A stretch of DNA of 64,000 nucleotides from Nonomuraea sp. NEAU-A123 (GTDB taxonomy: Bacteria > Actinomycetota > Actinomycetes > Streptosporangiales > Streptosporangiaceae): positions 38,330-102,329 of the forward strand of contig NZ_JAHFZZ010000035.1 in assembly GCF_018603905.1 (NCBI RefSeq), in the 5' to 3' direction. How positions within the stretch are numbered: position 1 is the stretch's first letter; each line of letters starts with the position of its first letter. Made by a program: the position numbers and the translations under genes. Shown here piece after piece: positions 1 through 7,479 of this stretch. The notes under the pieces are model-generated. The model did no database searches. It was given only the letters and a program-made list of their open reading frames with translations, and was not told where the DNA came from.

Positions 1-1
1 A

Positions 2-47
2 CCGGCCAGGTTGCGCGTACGACAGTGGCCGGGCGCAACCTGGCCGG
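2..47. repeat. Perfect 15-bp inverted repeat at window edge
   Basis: Arms at 2-16 and 33-47 (CCGGCCAGGTTGCGC and its exact complement) enclose a 16-base loop. It could be a terminator of a gene left of the window or an operator. No T-tract follows, and no gene can be assigned to it from what is visible. Confidence 0.5.
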
Positions 48-127
48 CACGCCACTTCCAGGCGGCGCTGGATATCGCCGCCGCGGACGGCCTCAGCTGT
101 CTGGTGTCGGCGGCGCGTGCGGGTATG

Positions 128-158
128 GCCCGGGTGTCCCGTCCCGGGACACCCGGGC
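128..158 (-). terminator. Hairpin downstream of the S15-family hydrolase
   Basis: A perfect 14-bp stem (128-141 with 145-158) and a 3-base loop lie 59 bases past the stop of the minus-strand hydrolase gene. There is no U-tract, as is common for actinobacterial hairpin terminators, so termination is inferred from position and stability only. Confidence 0.5.
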
Positions 159-217
159 AACAGCCGTCCGCTGGCGAGGGGCCTGACCGGGACCGTACGC
201 GAAGATTGATCTTGCTC

Positions 218-2113
218 TTAGAAGGGCGTGCCGGTGATCAGCGGCAGCGCCACCGACGTGCCGGCCAGGTCGATGGTGACCTTGGCCCCGGTGCCGGGTT
301 CGACGTCGGTGCCGGAGCCGTTGCCGGTCTCGTCGAGGTTGAAGTCGTCGTTGGTTCCGGTCAGTACCAGGCCCAGCCGGTGCCCGGCCTTGAACTCGTA
401 GTCCTGCGGCAGCATCTTCCAGGTGATCTGGTACGACTTGCTCGGCGTCAGCGGTGTCGAGCGGCTGAGTGACTTGTGGTTCTGCGCGTCCAGGATTCCG
501 CGGGTGACCACGTTGAAGCCGGAGGTCGCCGTGTTGTCGCCGGCCCTGAAGTAGCAGCCGTCGTCATCAGCCGTGCTCTGGCCGACGCAGTCTTCGCCGC
601 CGAGGAGCTTGAGGCCTTGCGAGGACGTCGCGGTGGTCTCGCGGTAGTTGATACGGGTGTCCTGGCCGTAGTCGACGAGCAGGACGCCCAGGTTGGCGGT
701 CGGCTTGTCCAGCTTGACCTTCAGGCTCACCGTCGGCGTTCCGGACAGCCGCATCGCGTTCTGCAGCGGCGGGGTCAGGTAGGCCAGCCGGTTGGGGTTG
801 GTGGTGGCGGGGTCGGCGGCCATCGCGATCTCGGTCTGGGCGGTGTCGAGGTAGCTGCCGGTGCCGGTCGAGGGCGTGTGGCCCAGGGAGCCGTCCTGCT
901 GCGGCCTGAGGGTCGTCGTCCGCGTTCGCGCCGGCCAGTCGGCCTGGGTGACCCACCGGCCGGGGCCGAGCTGCACGTCGACGCGCGTCTGGCGCATGAT
1001 GTCGTTGGAGACGCCCATCAGTTCGTGGTCGAACCACTTGTTGAGGGTGGTGAGCCACACCTCGCGGCGGGCCCAGAACGGGTCGAGGTGCCCGTATTGC
1101 GTCACCCACGCCTTGCGCTGCACGTTGCGGGGCAGCTTGGCCCACCACTCGGAGAACTGGCTGCCCACCACGTTGCGGTCCTGCATGCCCATCACCGCGA
1201 AGACACTGGCGCGGACGTCGCGCGCCTTGGAGATCGTCCCGGTCCGGTAGTTGCGTTCGTCCCAGTAGGCGTTGTAGTTGCCGGTGTCATCGTCGGATTC
1301 GGCGTCCATCCGCTGGCGCACCGCCTCACACTTCGCCGCCGGATCCTTGTCGACGTGCTCGGACTGCCACCTCGCCCCGCCCTTGAACCAGGTGAGGACG
1401 CCGTTGGCGTGCCCGTTCTCGTATCCGCTGGTGTAGGCCGAAAGTGGCACGATCGTCTCCAGCCCTTCCACGCCGGTGCCGGCGACGCCGACGCCGAGCC
1501 CTCCCTCATAGGAGTGGCCGATCATCCCGGTACGGCCGGTGGTCCAGGAGGCTTTGACCGGATCGCCCTTGTCGTCGTAGGCGCTCGCCCGGCCGTTCAG
1601 CCAGTCGACGACCGCCTTGCCGCCCAGGACGTCGGCGGCGCCGTAGGAGGTCGGGCAGCCGTCGGACAACCTGGTGCCGATCATGTCGACGGACACGAAC
1701 GCGTACCCGCGCGGCACGAAGTAGTTGTCGTAATACATCGGGAACTTCATCACGTTCCCATCCGCGTCGTACTTCTTGTGTTCAATCTCGAAGCCGACGC
1801 CGGGGTTGTCGTAATACGGGCTTTCCTGCATGATCACCGGGACCTTGAGCCCGGAATCGGACTCCTTCGGCCGGATGATGTCCACCCGGACCAGATCCTT
1901 CTTGCCATCGCTGTCGCTGTCGACCGACGACTGCACTCGGACGTGCTCGCGGATGGCGTCCTGGTAGGAGAAGACGGGCTGCGTGACCCCGCCGGAGACT
2001 TTGATCTTCGGTTTCGCCGTCGCGGACGCGGCGGGAGCACCGGCGACCACGAGCGCGGTCGCGAGTGCGACTGCGGCGAGGAACTCTCGCCGTTTCACAT
2101 TGGACATGGACAT
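218..2113 (-). CDS. Tat-exported CocE/NonD family hydrolase (X-Pro dipeptidyl-peptidase S15 fold)
   Basis: A 631-residue alpha/beta-hydrolase predicted to cleave an ester or a proline-containing peptide outside the cell. The N-terminus has a twin-arginine signal (KRREFLAA, then a hydrophobic stretch ending near ASA, about residue 32). The nucleophile serine sits in GHSYEGG, the S15/CocE elbow. A candidate acid is in MQDRN and a candidate base in YGHLDPF. The C-terminal part is the jelly-roll typical of PepX_C. Start: AAGGAG lies 9 bases before the first of two in-frame ATGs. It stands alone, followed by a hairpin at 128-158. The family covers cocaine esterase, glutaryl acylase and X-Pro peptidases, so the substrate is not predictable. 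Confidence 0.9.
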   Translation of the reverse strand: MSMSNVKRREFLAAVALATALVVAGAPAASATAKPKIKVSGGVTQPVFSYQDAIREHVRVQSSVDSDSDGKKDLVRVDIIRPKESDSGLKVPVIMQESPYYDNPGVGFEIEHKKYDADGNVMKFPMYYDNYFVPRGYAFVSVDMIGTRLSDGCPTSYGAADVLGGKAVVDWLNGRASAYDDKGDPVKASWTTGRTGMIGHSYEGGLGVGVAGTGVEGLETIVPLSAYTSGYENGHANGVLTWFKGGARWQSEHVDKDPAAKCEAVRQRMDAESDDDTGNYNAYWDERNYRTGTISKARDVRASVFAVMGMQDRNVVGSQFSEWWAKLPRNVQRKAWVTQYGHLDPFWARREVWLTTLNKWFDHELMGVSNDIMRQTRVDVQLGPGRWVTQADWPARTRTTTLRPQQDGSLGHTPSTGTGSYLDTAQTEIAMAADPATTNPNRLAYLTPPLQNAMRLSGTPTVSLKVKLDKPTANLGVLLVDYGQDTRINYRETTATSSQGLKLLGGEDCVGQSTADDDGCYFRAGDNTATSGFNVVTRGILDAQNHKSLSRSTPLTPSKSYQITWKMLPQDYEFKAGHRLGLVLTGTNDDFNLDETGNGSGTDVEPGTGAKVTIDLAGTSVALPLITGTPF

Positions 2114-2522
2114 GGTGGTGCGCTCCTTATGTCTGTCAGGAAGCTCAATTGCACGGACGGATGGTGGGATGCGGTCTTGTTGATGCCCGGGGTATCGAGA
2201 TCGGGTGCCACCGGAATCCGGCAGAAACGGGCCGCGCGGTACCGGGCCCGTCCGATCGGCCTCGGCGGTGGGGGTCGCGGCGTTCTCGCCGGCGGGTTAG
2301 GGCGTCGGGTGAGACGCGTGTGTAGCGGGCCAGGCCGGCGACGGAGGCGTGGACTGTGTAGGCCGGGAGCGTGCCGGTGCCGTTCTCGGCATTGTGGGTG
2401 AGCGACGAAGGGCGGCGGGAGACTCTCGCCGCCATCGGCGGGGCGGCGTGGGCTGGGCGAGGGCGCGTTCCGCCTGTCCGCCACCGCTGATCCGGATCAA
2501 GACGGACTCGATCGACGCGGCC
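2114..2522. other. Gene-free stretch
   Basis: About 400 bases between the hydrolase start and the ABC permease stop. Open frames exist on both strands, but none has a recognisable protein, ribosome site or family resemblance. I see no clear remnant or regulatory repeat apart from the hydrolase ribosome-binding site near 2113-2128. Confidence 0.5.
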
Positions 2523-3284
2523 CTAGGAGATCTTGCGGCGGTAGGTGTTCATGGCGAAGGCGTAGGCGACGATGAGGATGCCGACGCACCAGGCGAGGGC
2601 GATCCAGATGTCGGTGCCGACGGGCTGCTGGGTGAACAGGTCGCGGATGGCGTTGACGATGGAGGTCACCGGCTGGTGTTCGGCGAAGGCGCGTACCGGG
2701 CCGGGCATGGTGGCGGTGGGGACGAAGGCCGAGCTGAGGAAGGGCAGGAAGATGAGCGGGTAGGAGAACGCGCTGGCGCCTTCGACGGTCTTGGCGGACA
2801 GGCCGGGGATGACGGCGATCCACGTCAGCGCCAGGGTGAACAGGGTCAGGATGCCGGCGACGGCGAGCCACGCCGACACTCCCGCGCTCGAGCGGAAGCC
2901 CATGAGCAGGGCGACGAGTACGACGACGACGAGCGAGATCAGATTGGCGATCAGCGAGGTCAGCACGTGCGCCCACAGGACGGATGAGCGTGCGATGGGC
3001 ATGGACTGGAAGCGCTCGAAGATGCCGCTCTTCATGTCCATGAAGAGCCGGAACGCGGTGTAGGCGATGCCCGAGGCGACCGTGATGAGCAGGATGCCGG
3101 GCAGCAGGTAGGTCACATACGACTGCGACCCGGTGTTGATCGCGCCGCCGAAGACGTAGACGAACATCAGCATCATGGCGATCGGCATGATCGTGGTGGT
3201 GATGATGGTGTCCGCGCTGCGCGTGATGTGGCGCAGGGATCGTCCTAACAGGGCGGTGGTGTCGCCGAAGAAGTGCTTGGTCAT
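2523..3284 (-). CDS. ABC-2 type exporter permease (DrrB-like)
   Basis: A 253-residue integral membrane protein with six predicted hydrophobic segments (for example PIAMMLMFVYVFGG near residues 35-48 and LPGILLITVASGIAYTAF near 65-82) and the central conserved region of ABC-2 permeases around MDMKSGIFERFQSMPIARS. It should pair with the ATPase starting 9 bases upstream of it in the same operon and export a hydrophobic compound. Daunorubicin-resistance type transporters have this exact two-gene arrangement. The cargo is unknown, and no biosynthetic genes lie nearby. Confidence 0.9.
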   Translation of the reverse strand: MTKHFFGDTTALLGRSLRHITRSADTIITTTIMPIAMMLMFVYVFGGAINTGSQSYVTYLLPGILLITVASGIAYTAFRLFMDMKSGIFERFQSMPIARSSVLWAHVLTSLIANLISLVVVVLVALLMGFRSSAGVSAWLAVAGILTLFTLALTWIAVIPGLSAKTVEGASAFSYPLIFLPFLSSAFVPTATMPGPVRAFAEHQPVTSIVNAIRDLFTQQPVGTDIWIALAWCVGILIVAYAFAMNTYRRKIS

Positions 3285-3293
3285 CGTGGTTCC

Positions 3294-4100
3294 TTACGCG
3301 TTCGTGCCGGCGTTGCGGTCATGGCCGTTGTTGGCGTTGGCGCCGACGAGGGTGAGGAAGACGTCCTCGAGGGTCGGCTGCTTTTCGACGTATTCGACCT
3401 TGGCGGGCGGGAGGAGTTGCTTGAGCTCGGCCAGGGTGCCGTTCACGATGATCCGGCCTTCGTGCAGGATGGCGATCCGGTCGGCGAGATGTTCGGCCTC
3501 GTCCAGATACTGCGTGGTGAGCAGCACCGTCGTGCCCTGGCCGGCGAGTTCCTTGATGGCCTGCCACACCTCGATGCGCGCCTGGGGGTCGAGGCCGGTC
3601 GTCGGCTCGTCGAGGAAGATGACCGGCGGATTGCCGATGAGGCTCATCGCGATGTCGAGGCGGCGGCGCATGCCACCCGAATACGTCGACACCTTCCGTG
3701 CGCCGGCGTCGGTCAGCGAGAAACGCGCGAGCAGGTCATCGGCGATCTTGCCCGGATCCTTGAGGTGCCGTAACCGGGCGACCAGCACGAGGTTCTCCCG
3801 CCCGCTGAGAATCTCATCGACCGCCGCGAACTGCCCGGTGAGGCTGATCGACCCCCGCACGTCCGCCGGTTGCGTGGCGACGTCCAAACCGTTGACGCTG
3901 GCCGTGCCCGCGTCGGCCTTGAGCAGCGTGGACAGGATCTTCACGACCGTGGTCTTGCCCGCCCCGTTCGAGCCGAGCAGAGCGAAAATGCTGCCCCGCG
4001 CCACATCGAAGTCCACACCGCGCAGCACCCGCAGCTCCTTGTACGACTTCTCCAGGCCCTGCACGTGGATCACAGGCCCTCGAACCTTGTTGGTTGTCAT
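3294..4100 (-). CDS. ABC exporter ATP-binding protein (DrrA-like)
   Basis: A 268-residue nucleotide-binding subunit. It has a Walker A motif (GSNGAGKTT, near residue 43), a signature region YSGGMRRRLDIA, and Walker B with the catalytic glutamate (VIFLDEPTTGLDP). The C-terminal extension with EKQPTLEDVFLTLVG is characteristic of the daunorubicin-resistance ABC group. It energises the ABC-2 permease immediately downstream. It is the fourth working gene of a PadR-led operon and begins 23 bases after the end of a decayed DUF1048 copy. PadR control of a Drr-type exporter suggests drug- or metabolite-induced expression, which is inferred. Confidence 0.92.
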   Translation of the reverse strand: MTTNKVRGPVIHVQGLEKSYKELRVLRGVDFDVARGSIFALLGSNGAGKTTVVKILSTLLKADAGTASVNGLDVATQPADVRGSISLTGQFAAVDEILSGRENLVLVARLRHLKDPGKIADDLLARFSLTDAGARKVSTYSGGMRRRLDIAMSLIGNPPVIFLDEPTTGLDPQARIEVWQAIKELAGQGTTVLLTTQYLDEAEHLADRIAILHEGRIIVNGTLAELKQLLPPAKVEYVEKQPTLEDVFLTLVGANANNGHDRNAGTNA

Positions 4101-4123
4101 TCAGATATCCGTTCTCTGGTTCG

Positions 4124-4350
4124 TCACGGGGTTTCGTCCGTGTCGCGATCGATGGCGTCGGTCAGCCGTTTCCGCGCACGGCTGATCCACTGCTGCTGCG
4201 GGTAGTTGCGGAGAAACGCCTCGGCGAACTCCACGGGGTCTTCCCCGACGACGTCGCGGAGGGGTTCCGAGTCGCGGGAAGCCGCTGCGTGCGTGCCTCG
4301 TACTGCCGATAGAGCCGCGTGTCCTCGAAGCTCGTGATGTCGGGGCGCGG
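4124..4350 (-). pseudogene. Decayed second copy of the DUF1048 gene
   Basis: Reading the minus strand, one frame gives DITSFEDTRLYRQYEARTQRL, parallel to the EVVTGPLEDKKRWRQYKARIRNL segment of the intact DUF1048 protein at 4635-5048. The reading then jumps frame to PLRDVVGEDPVEFAEAF and RARKRLTDAI before a TGA at 4124-4126, parallel to PIREIFGEDPVEFVEAF and RERNRLTSAI. About 40 middle codons are missing and the two parts are out of frame. This is a former tandem duplicate with an internal deletion, lying between the 78-residue gene and the ABC ATPase. Confidence 0.8.
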
Positions 4351-4398
4351 ACTGGCGTTCCTACGACCTGCTCAGCCCGTCGACCTCAAGCCGGTTAC

Positions 4399-4635
4399 TC
4401 AGCGAGGATTCCCCTCGCGGTCGAGGGCGGCGACCTCGCGGACCGCGTCGGCGACGGCGCGGAAGTCCTTACGCAGGATCGAGCCGTGGTTGCTGGCGAC
4501 CTTCGCGCTGATCTTGATGTTCGGGTTGCGCTCGACCACCTGACTGAGGCTGGCGCGAACGCGCTCCTGCTCATCACCCTTGCTTCCGAAGGACGACCCC
4601 GACGCGTTGGTCGAGGACGTGCTGTTCTTCGTCAT
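4399..4635 (-). CDS. Small protein of unknown function in the PadR operon
   Basis: A 78-residue protein with a serine/threonine/asparagine-rich first 20 residues, then a charged, probably helical body (NPNIKISAKVASNHGSILRK and AVADAVREVAALDREG). There is no signal peptide or membrane segment. I do not recognise the family. Its ATG overlaps the TGA of the upstream DUF1048 gene (TGATG), indicating translational coupling and supporting it as a real gene. It may be an accessory or dimerisation partner of DUF1048, but that is a guess. Confidence 0.6.
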   Translation of the reverse strand: MTKNSTSSTNASGSSFGSKGDEQERVRASLSQVVERNPNIKISAKVASNHGSILRKDFRAVADAVREVAALDREGNPR

Positions 4636-5048
4636 CAGACGGTCCTGACTTCTTTTCCGGTGTCTTCGCCGGCGGCGCGCGCGATGGCGCTGGTGAGTCG
4701 GTTCCGCTCCCGGTTGATGTACCGCCCCACCGAGTAGTTCTGAACGAACGCCTCGACGAACTCCACGGGGTCCTCCCCGAAGATCTCGCGGATCGGGGTT
4801 CCGTCCGCCGCGCTCTGTTCGAACAGATCGGCAAGGTCCTCGTACATCGAGGCCGCGTCGGCGCCGTCCCCCGGCCCGAAGTGCATCAAGTACCGCTCCA
4901 GCGCTTCGACTGCCATGCGGTAGTTCTCGGGAAGGTTTCTGATGCGCGCCTTGTACTGCCGCCAGCGCTTCTTGTCCTCGAGCGGCCCGGTGACCACCTC
5001 CAGGTACTGCCGGTAGCGACTCTTCGGCTCGTTCGACCCGGTGTCCAT
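4635..5048 (-). CDS. DUF1048 family protein
   Basis: A 137-residue, largely helical soluble protein of the DUF1048 family. These are small proteins repeatedly found beside PadR regulators and multidrug ABC transporters; their molecular role is not established. The motif FGEDPVEFVEAFVQNY near residues 88-103 is the conserved core. It starts 2 bases after the PadR stop and is stop/start coupled to the next gene. A duplicated, partly deleted copy lies 285 bases downstream, so this operon once carried two DUF1048 genes, as many relatives do. Confidence 0.85.
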   Translation of the reverse strand: MDTGSNEPKSRYRQYLEVVTGPLEDKKRWRQYKARIRNLPENYRMAVEALERYLMHFGPGDGADAASMYEDLADLFEQSAADGTPIREIFGEDPVEFVEAFVQNYSVGRYINRERNRLTSAIARAAGEDTGKEVRTV

Positions 5049-5050
5049 GG

Positions 5051-5380
5051 CTACTTACCTCCTTCGCGGAGCTGTTCGAGCCGTTCGGTGAGGAAGCTCC
5101 AGTTCCTCCAGAACTCTTCGAGGTACTCCCGTCCCTGGGCGTTCAGGGAATACATCTTGCGCGGCGGCCCCTTGTCGGACGGGACCTTCTCCACGTCGAC
5201 GAGGCCGCGCTGCTCGACCCTGATGAGCAGCGCGTAGATGGTGCCCTCGGCGATGTCGGAGAAGCCCTGATCCCGCAGCCACGCCGTGATCTCGTAGCCG
5301 TACGCGGGCCGGCCGTACAGGATCGCCAGGACGATGCCCTCCAGCGTTCCCTTGAGCATCTCCGTCACCTGCTTGCCCAT
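5051..5380 (-). CDS. PadR family transcriptional regulator
   Basis: A 109-residue winged-helix protein: recognition helix region EGTIYALLIRVEQRGLVDVEK, wing with SDKGPPRKMYSLNAQGREYLEEF, and a short C-terminal dimerisation helix. PadR proteins repress exporter operons and release DNA on binding a hydrophobic ligand. It is the first gene of the operon that ends in the DrrAB-like exporter, so autoregulation and control of the exporter are expected. A pair of 23-bp tandem repeats lies 31-76 bases upstream of its start and is the likely operator. Confidence 0.92.
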   Translation of the reverse strand: MGKQVTEMLKGTLEGIVLAILYGRPAYGYEITAWLRDQGFSDIAEGTIYALLIRVEQRGLVDVEKVPSDKGPPRKMYSLNAQGREYLEEFWRNWSFLTERLEQLREGGK

Positions 5381-5410
5381 GGAACACCCCCTTTCAGCTA
5401 CTCAATGCTG

Positions 5411-5456
5411 CTGACTACCGGTACAAAGTAACACTGACTACCAGTACATAGCAACA
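5411..5456 (-). promoter_or_regulatory. Two tandem 23-bp repeats, probable PadR operator and promoter
   Basis: Units at 5411-5433 and 5434-5456 match at 20 of 23 positions. Each contains CTGACTACC followed by GTACA and ends AACA. A partial third (CTGAATA) follows. They sit directly upstream of padR in an AT-richer pocket, with a plausible minus-strand -10 (TACTTT). Tandem sites abutting without a gap suggest two dimers bound two helical turns apart. Confidence 0.6.
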
Positions 5457-5604
5457 CTGAATAGCCGAGACGATCGCGAGTGCCGCAATCGCTGAGCCGT
5501 CCATGGCAGCCACCATCGCCGACCGCCCTGATACCGGGCCGTTGCCGTGCTGACACGACCGCTGACACGACCGCAGCTCCTGCCAGAGAGCCCGATCAAG
5601 GGGC

Positions 5605-6589
5605 TCAAATGGAAAGCGAGGTAACTGTCCCGCTCAGGGACGCCCCGAGAGTAGTCGTCATATACAACACGGTGCGCCCGGATCGTTCGCGGGCGACCAG
5701 CCCGCTCTCGCGTAGTACACGGAGGTGTTGTGAGACCGCGCTGGGTGTGATCCTGAGCGCTCGAGCCAAGTCCGTCGTCGTTGCGGGGGACCGCAGTGCC
5801 TCAAGCAGTTCGGCTCGTGCCCGACCGAGCAGCCGAACCGTGCTGCCTGTGGGCACCCGCGTCCCGGCGGTCCACAGCGTCCCGACGCCCCGTGCCGGAT
5901 AGCGCACCGTGGTCTGCGTGGACGTCCTCTTCTTGATCAGAACGTAGGGTGAGCCGAGAACGACCGGCATGAGCACCAGCCCACCCGGACCGCGCTCCAC
6001 GACATGCTCGACCCGCCAACGCGCTCCCCCCCAACTGCAGCCGGCCATCGCGCCAGCGCAGATCCGGATGCAGGTCGGCGAACAACCTCTCGGCACCGCC
6101 CGCGGCCATCTGCTTGGCCCGATAGATGACGTCCGCATCAAGTACGGCCCGGATCCGTGACCAGTGCGGCGCGATGAGCCGCTCGTGTGCCGCGCGCAGT
6201 TCCGCGGCGATCGCACGCAGTCCTGCCGCCGGCTGTTCGGCGAGCGCGGCGGCCGGGGCAGGGAGGTCCTCGCCGAACACGCGCCGGAGGCTGATCCGCA
6301 CTTGAGATGCGGGTGTCCTTCGCAACGCGGCAAGGTCGTCGTCCATGGAGGCTCCCGAGCCGAGCGGGGCAGGAACGAGGAATTCCGGCCAGTTCGGCCG
6401 GTCGCTGACGATCAGCGGCCACGTATGCGAGAGATCCAGTGGATGCCTGGCGAGCTCGTCCGCCGCCCACCGCAGCCACCGCAGGTGGAGCGGGTTCCGA
6501 TCGAGATCACCCAGCTGCTGCAGGCCGGACACGGTCTCCGACAGCGGCGAGATCGCGAACCGGGTCGCCGCCAAGCAGACGATCACCAC
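5605..6589 (-). pseudogene. ArsR-type regulator with DUF5937-like N-terminal domain, frameshifted and 5'-truncated
   Basis: The first part of the reading (from about 6565) gives RFAISPLSETVSGLQQL and a helical domain through LHPDLRWRDGRLQLGG. The continuation is in another frame: VEHVVERGPGGLVLMPVVLG, then the winged helix LARALRITPSAVSQHLRVLRE to the stop at 5605. The shift coincides with a run of six C at about 6028-6033. The usual first ten or so residues before RFAISPL are also missing, where the reading enters sequence shared with the antisense MFS remnant. This family normally sits divergently beside an MFS exporter. Confidence 0.8.
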
Positions 6590-7349
6590 GGTCGGCTTGC
6601 AGTTCGCGGGGCCACCGGTCGGCAGCCTGCTGTTCGCGGTCGCCGTGGCGTTGCCGTTCGGTGTGGATGCCGCCTCGTTCGCCCTGTCCGCCGCGCTGCT
6701 GGCGACGTTGCCCAGGCGCAGGCGCAGGCGCGAGCGGATCGATCATCCGCCGATGCGGACGGCGATCGCGGACGGCCTGCGCTGGCTGGCCCGTCACCGG
6801 CTGCTGCGCACCCTCGCGGTCCTGCTCGGCGTCAACACCTTCTGCTTTCAGCTCGGCAACGTCTCCCTGGTGCTGCTGGCGACCCAGACGCTGCGCCTCG
6901 ACGCGCCCGGTTACGGGCTGCTGCTCGCCGGCGCCGCGATCGGCAGTCTGCTCGGCGGGCTGGTCAGCGCGCGCCTCGTCAAGAGGATGGGCGAGCTTCC
7001 CGCGCTCCTCGCCGCGCTCGTCACGAACGTCGTCATCTTCGTCGGGATCGGGTTGAGCCCGAACGTGATCGTTCTCGGCGCCCTGCTGGCCGTCAACGGC
7101 TTCGTCACCACGCTCTGGAGCATCGTGACCGTCAGCCTCCGGCAACGGATCGTGGCGTCCGAGATGCTCGGCCGGGTGAACAGCGTCTACAGGATGCTCG
7201 GCTGGGGACTGATCCCGCTCGGGGCGCTGGCTGGGGGGCTGGTGGCGCATACGTTCGGGTTGCGGGCGCCGTACCCGATCGCGGGGGTGCTGCGAGGAAT
7301 CGCCTTGCTGGTCGCGATGCCCGCACTGATCCGTGCCATGCGTGACTGA
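6558..7349 (+). pseudogene. MFS exporter missing its N-terminal third
   Basis: An open frame runs from 6345, but MFS-like sequence begins only at about 6558 (NRVAAKQTITTVGLQFAGPP, the segment linking TM4 and TM5 in MFS_3 exporters). It continues through the middle loop and TM7-12 (NTFCFQLGNVSLVLLATQTL, AGAAIGSLLGGLVSARLVKR). The first four membrane helices, about 140 codons, and the promoter are absent. Sequence 5' of 6558 is antisense to the ArsR gene. A single deletion between two formerly divergent genes explains both ends. Confidence 0.8.
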
Positions 7350-7377
7350 CCGCCGCGCCCGCCTCGTGGCGCGGCGG
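7350..7377. terminator. Bidirectional hairpin between MFS remnant and GH95 gene
   Basis: A perfect 10-bp GC stem (7350-7359 with 7368-7377) with an 8-base loop lies immediately after the MFS stop and 103 bases past the convergent GH95 stop. Confidence 0.5.
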
Positions 7378-7479
7378 CAGGCAGACCGGGGTGTGCTCCT
7401 CCAACCTTGCCGAAGCTCAGGAGCAGCGCGTCGTCAGGCCGGTAGTAACCGAGGCAGTGCACCTGACGTGACCTTGGAG

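Noticed and set aside
476..2401. A 641-codon plus-strand frame opposite the S15-family hydrolase
   Set aside because: The minus strand has a Tat signal and a serine-hydrolase triad; the plus reading has neither structure nor homology.
2114..2522. A 96-codon minus-strand reading beginning AARVSRRPSSLTHNAENG as a gene remnant
   Set aside because: No family resemblance, no ribosome site and several competing frames of equal quality.
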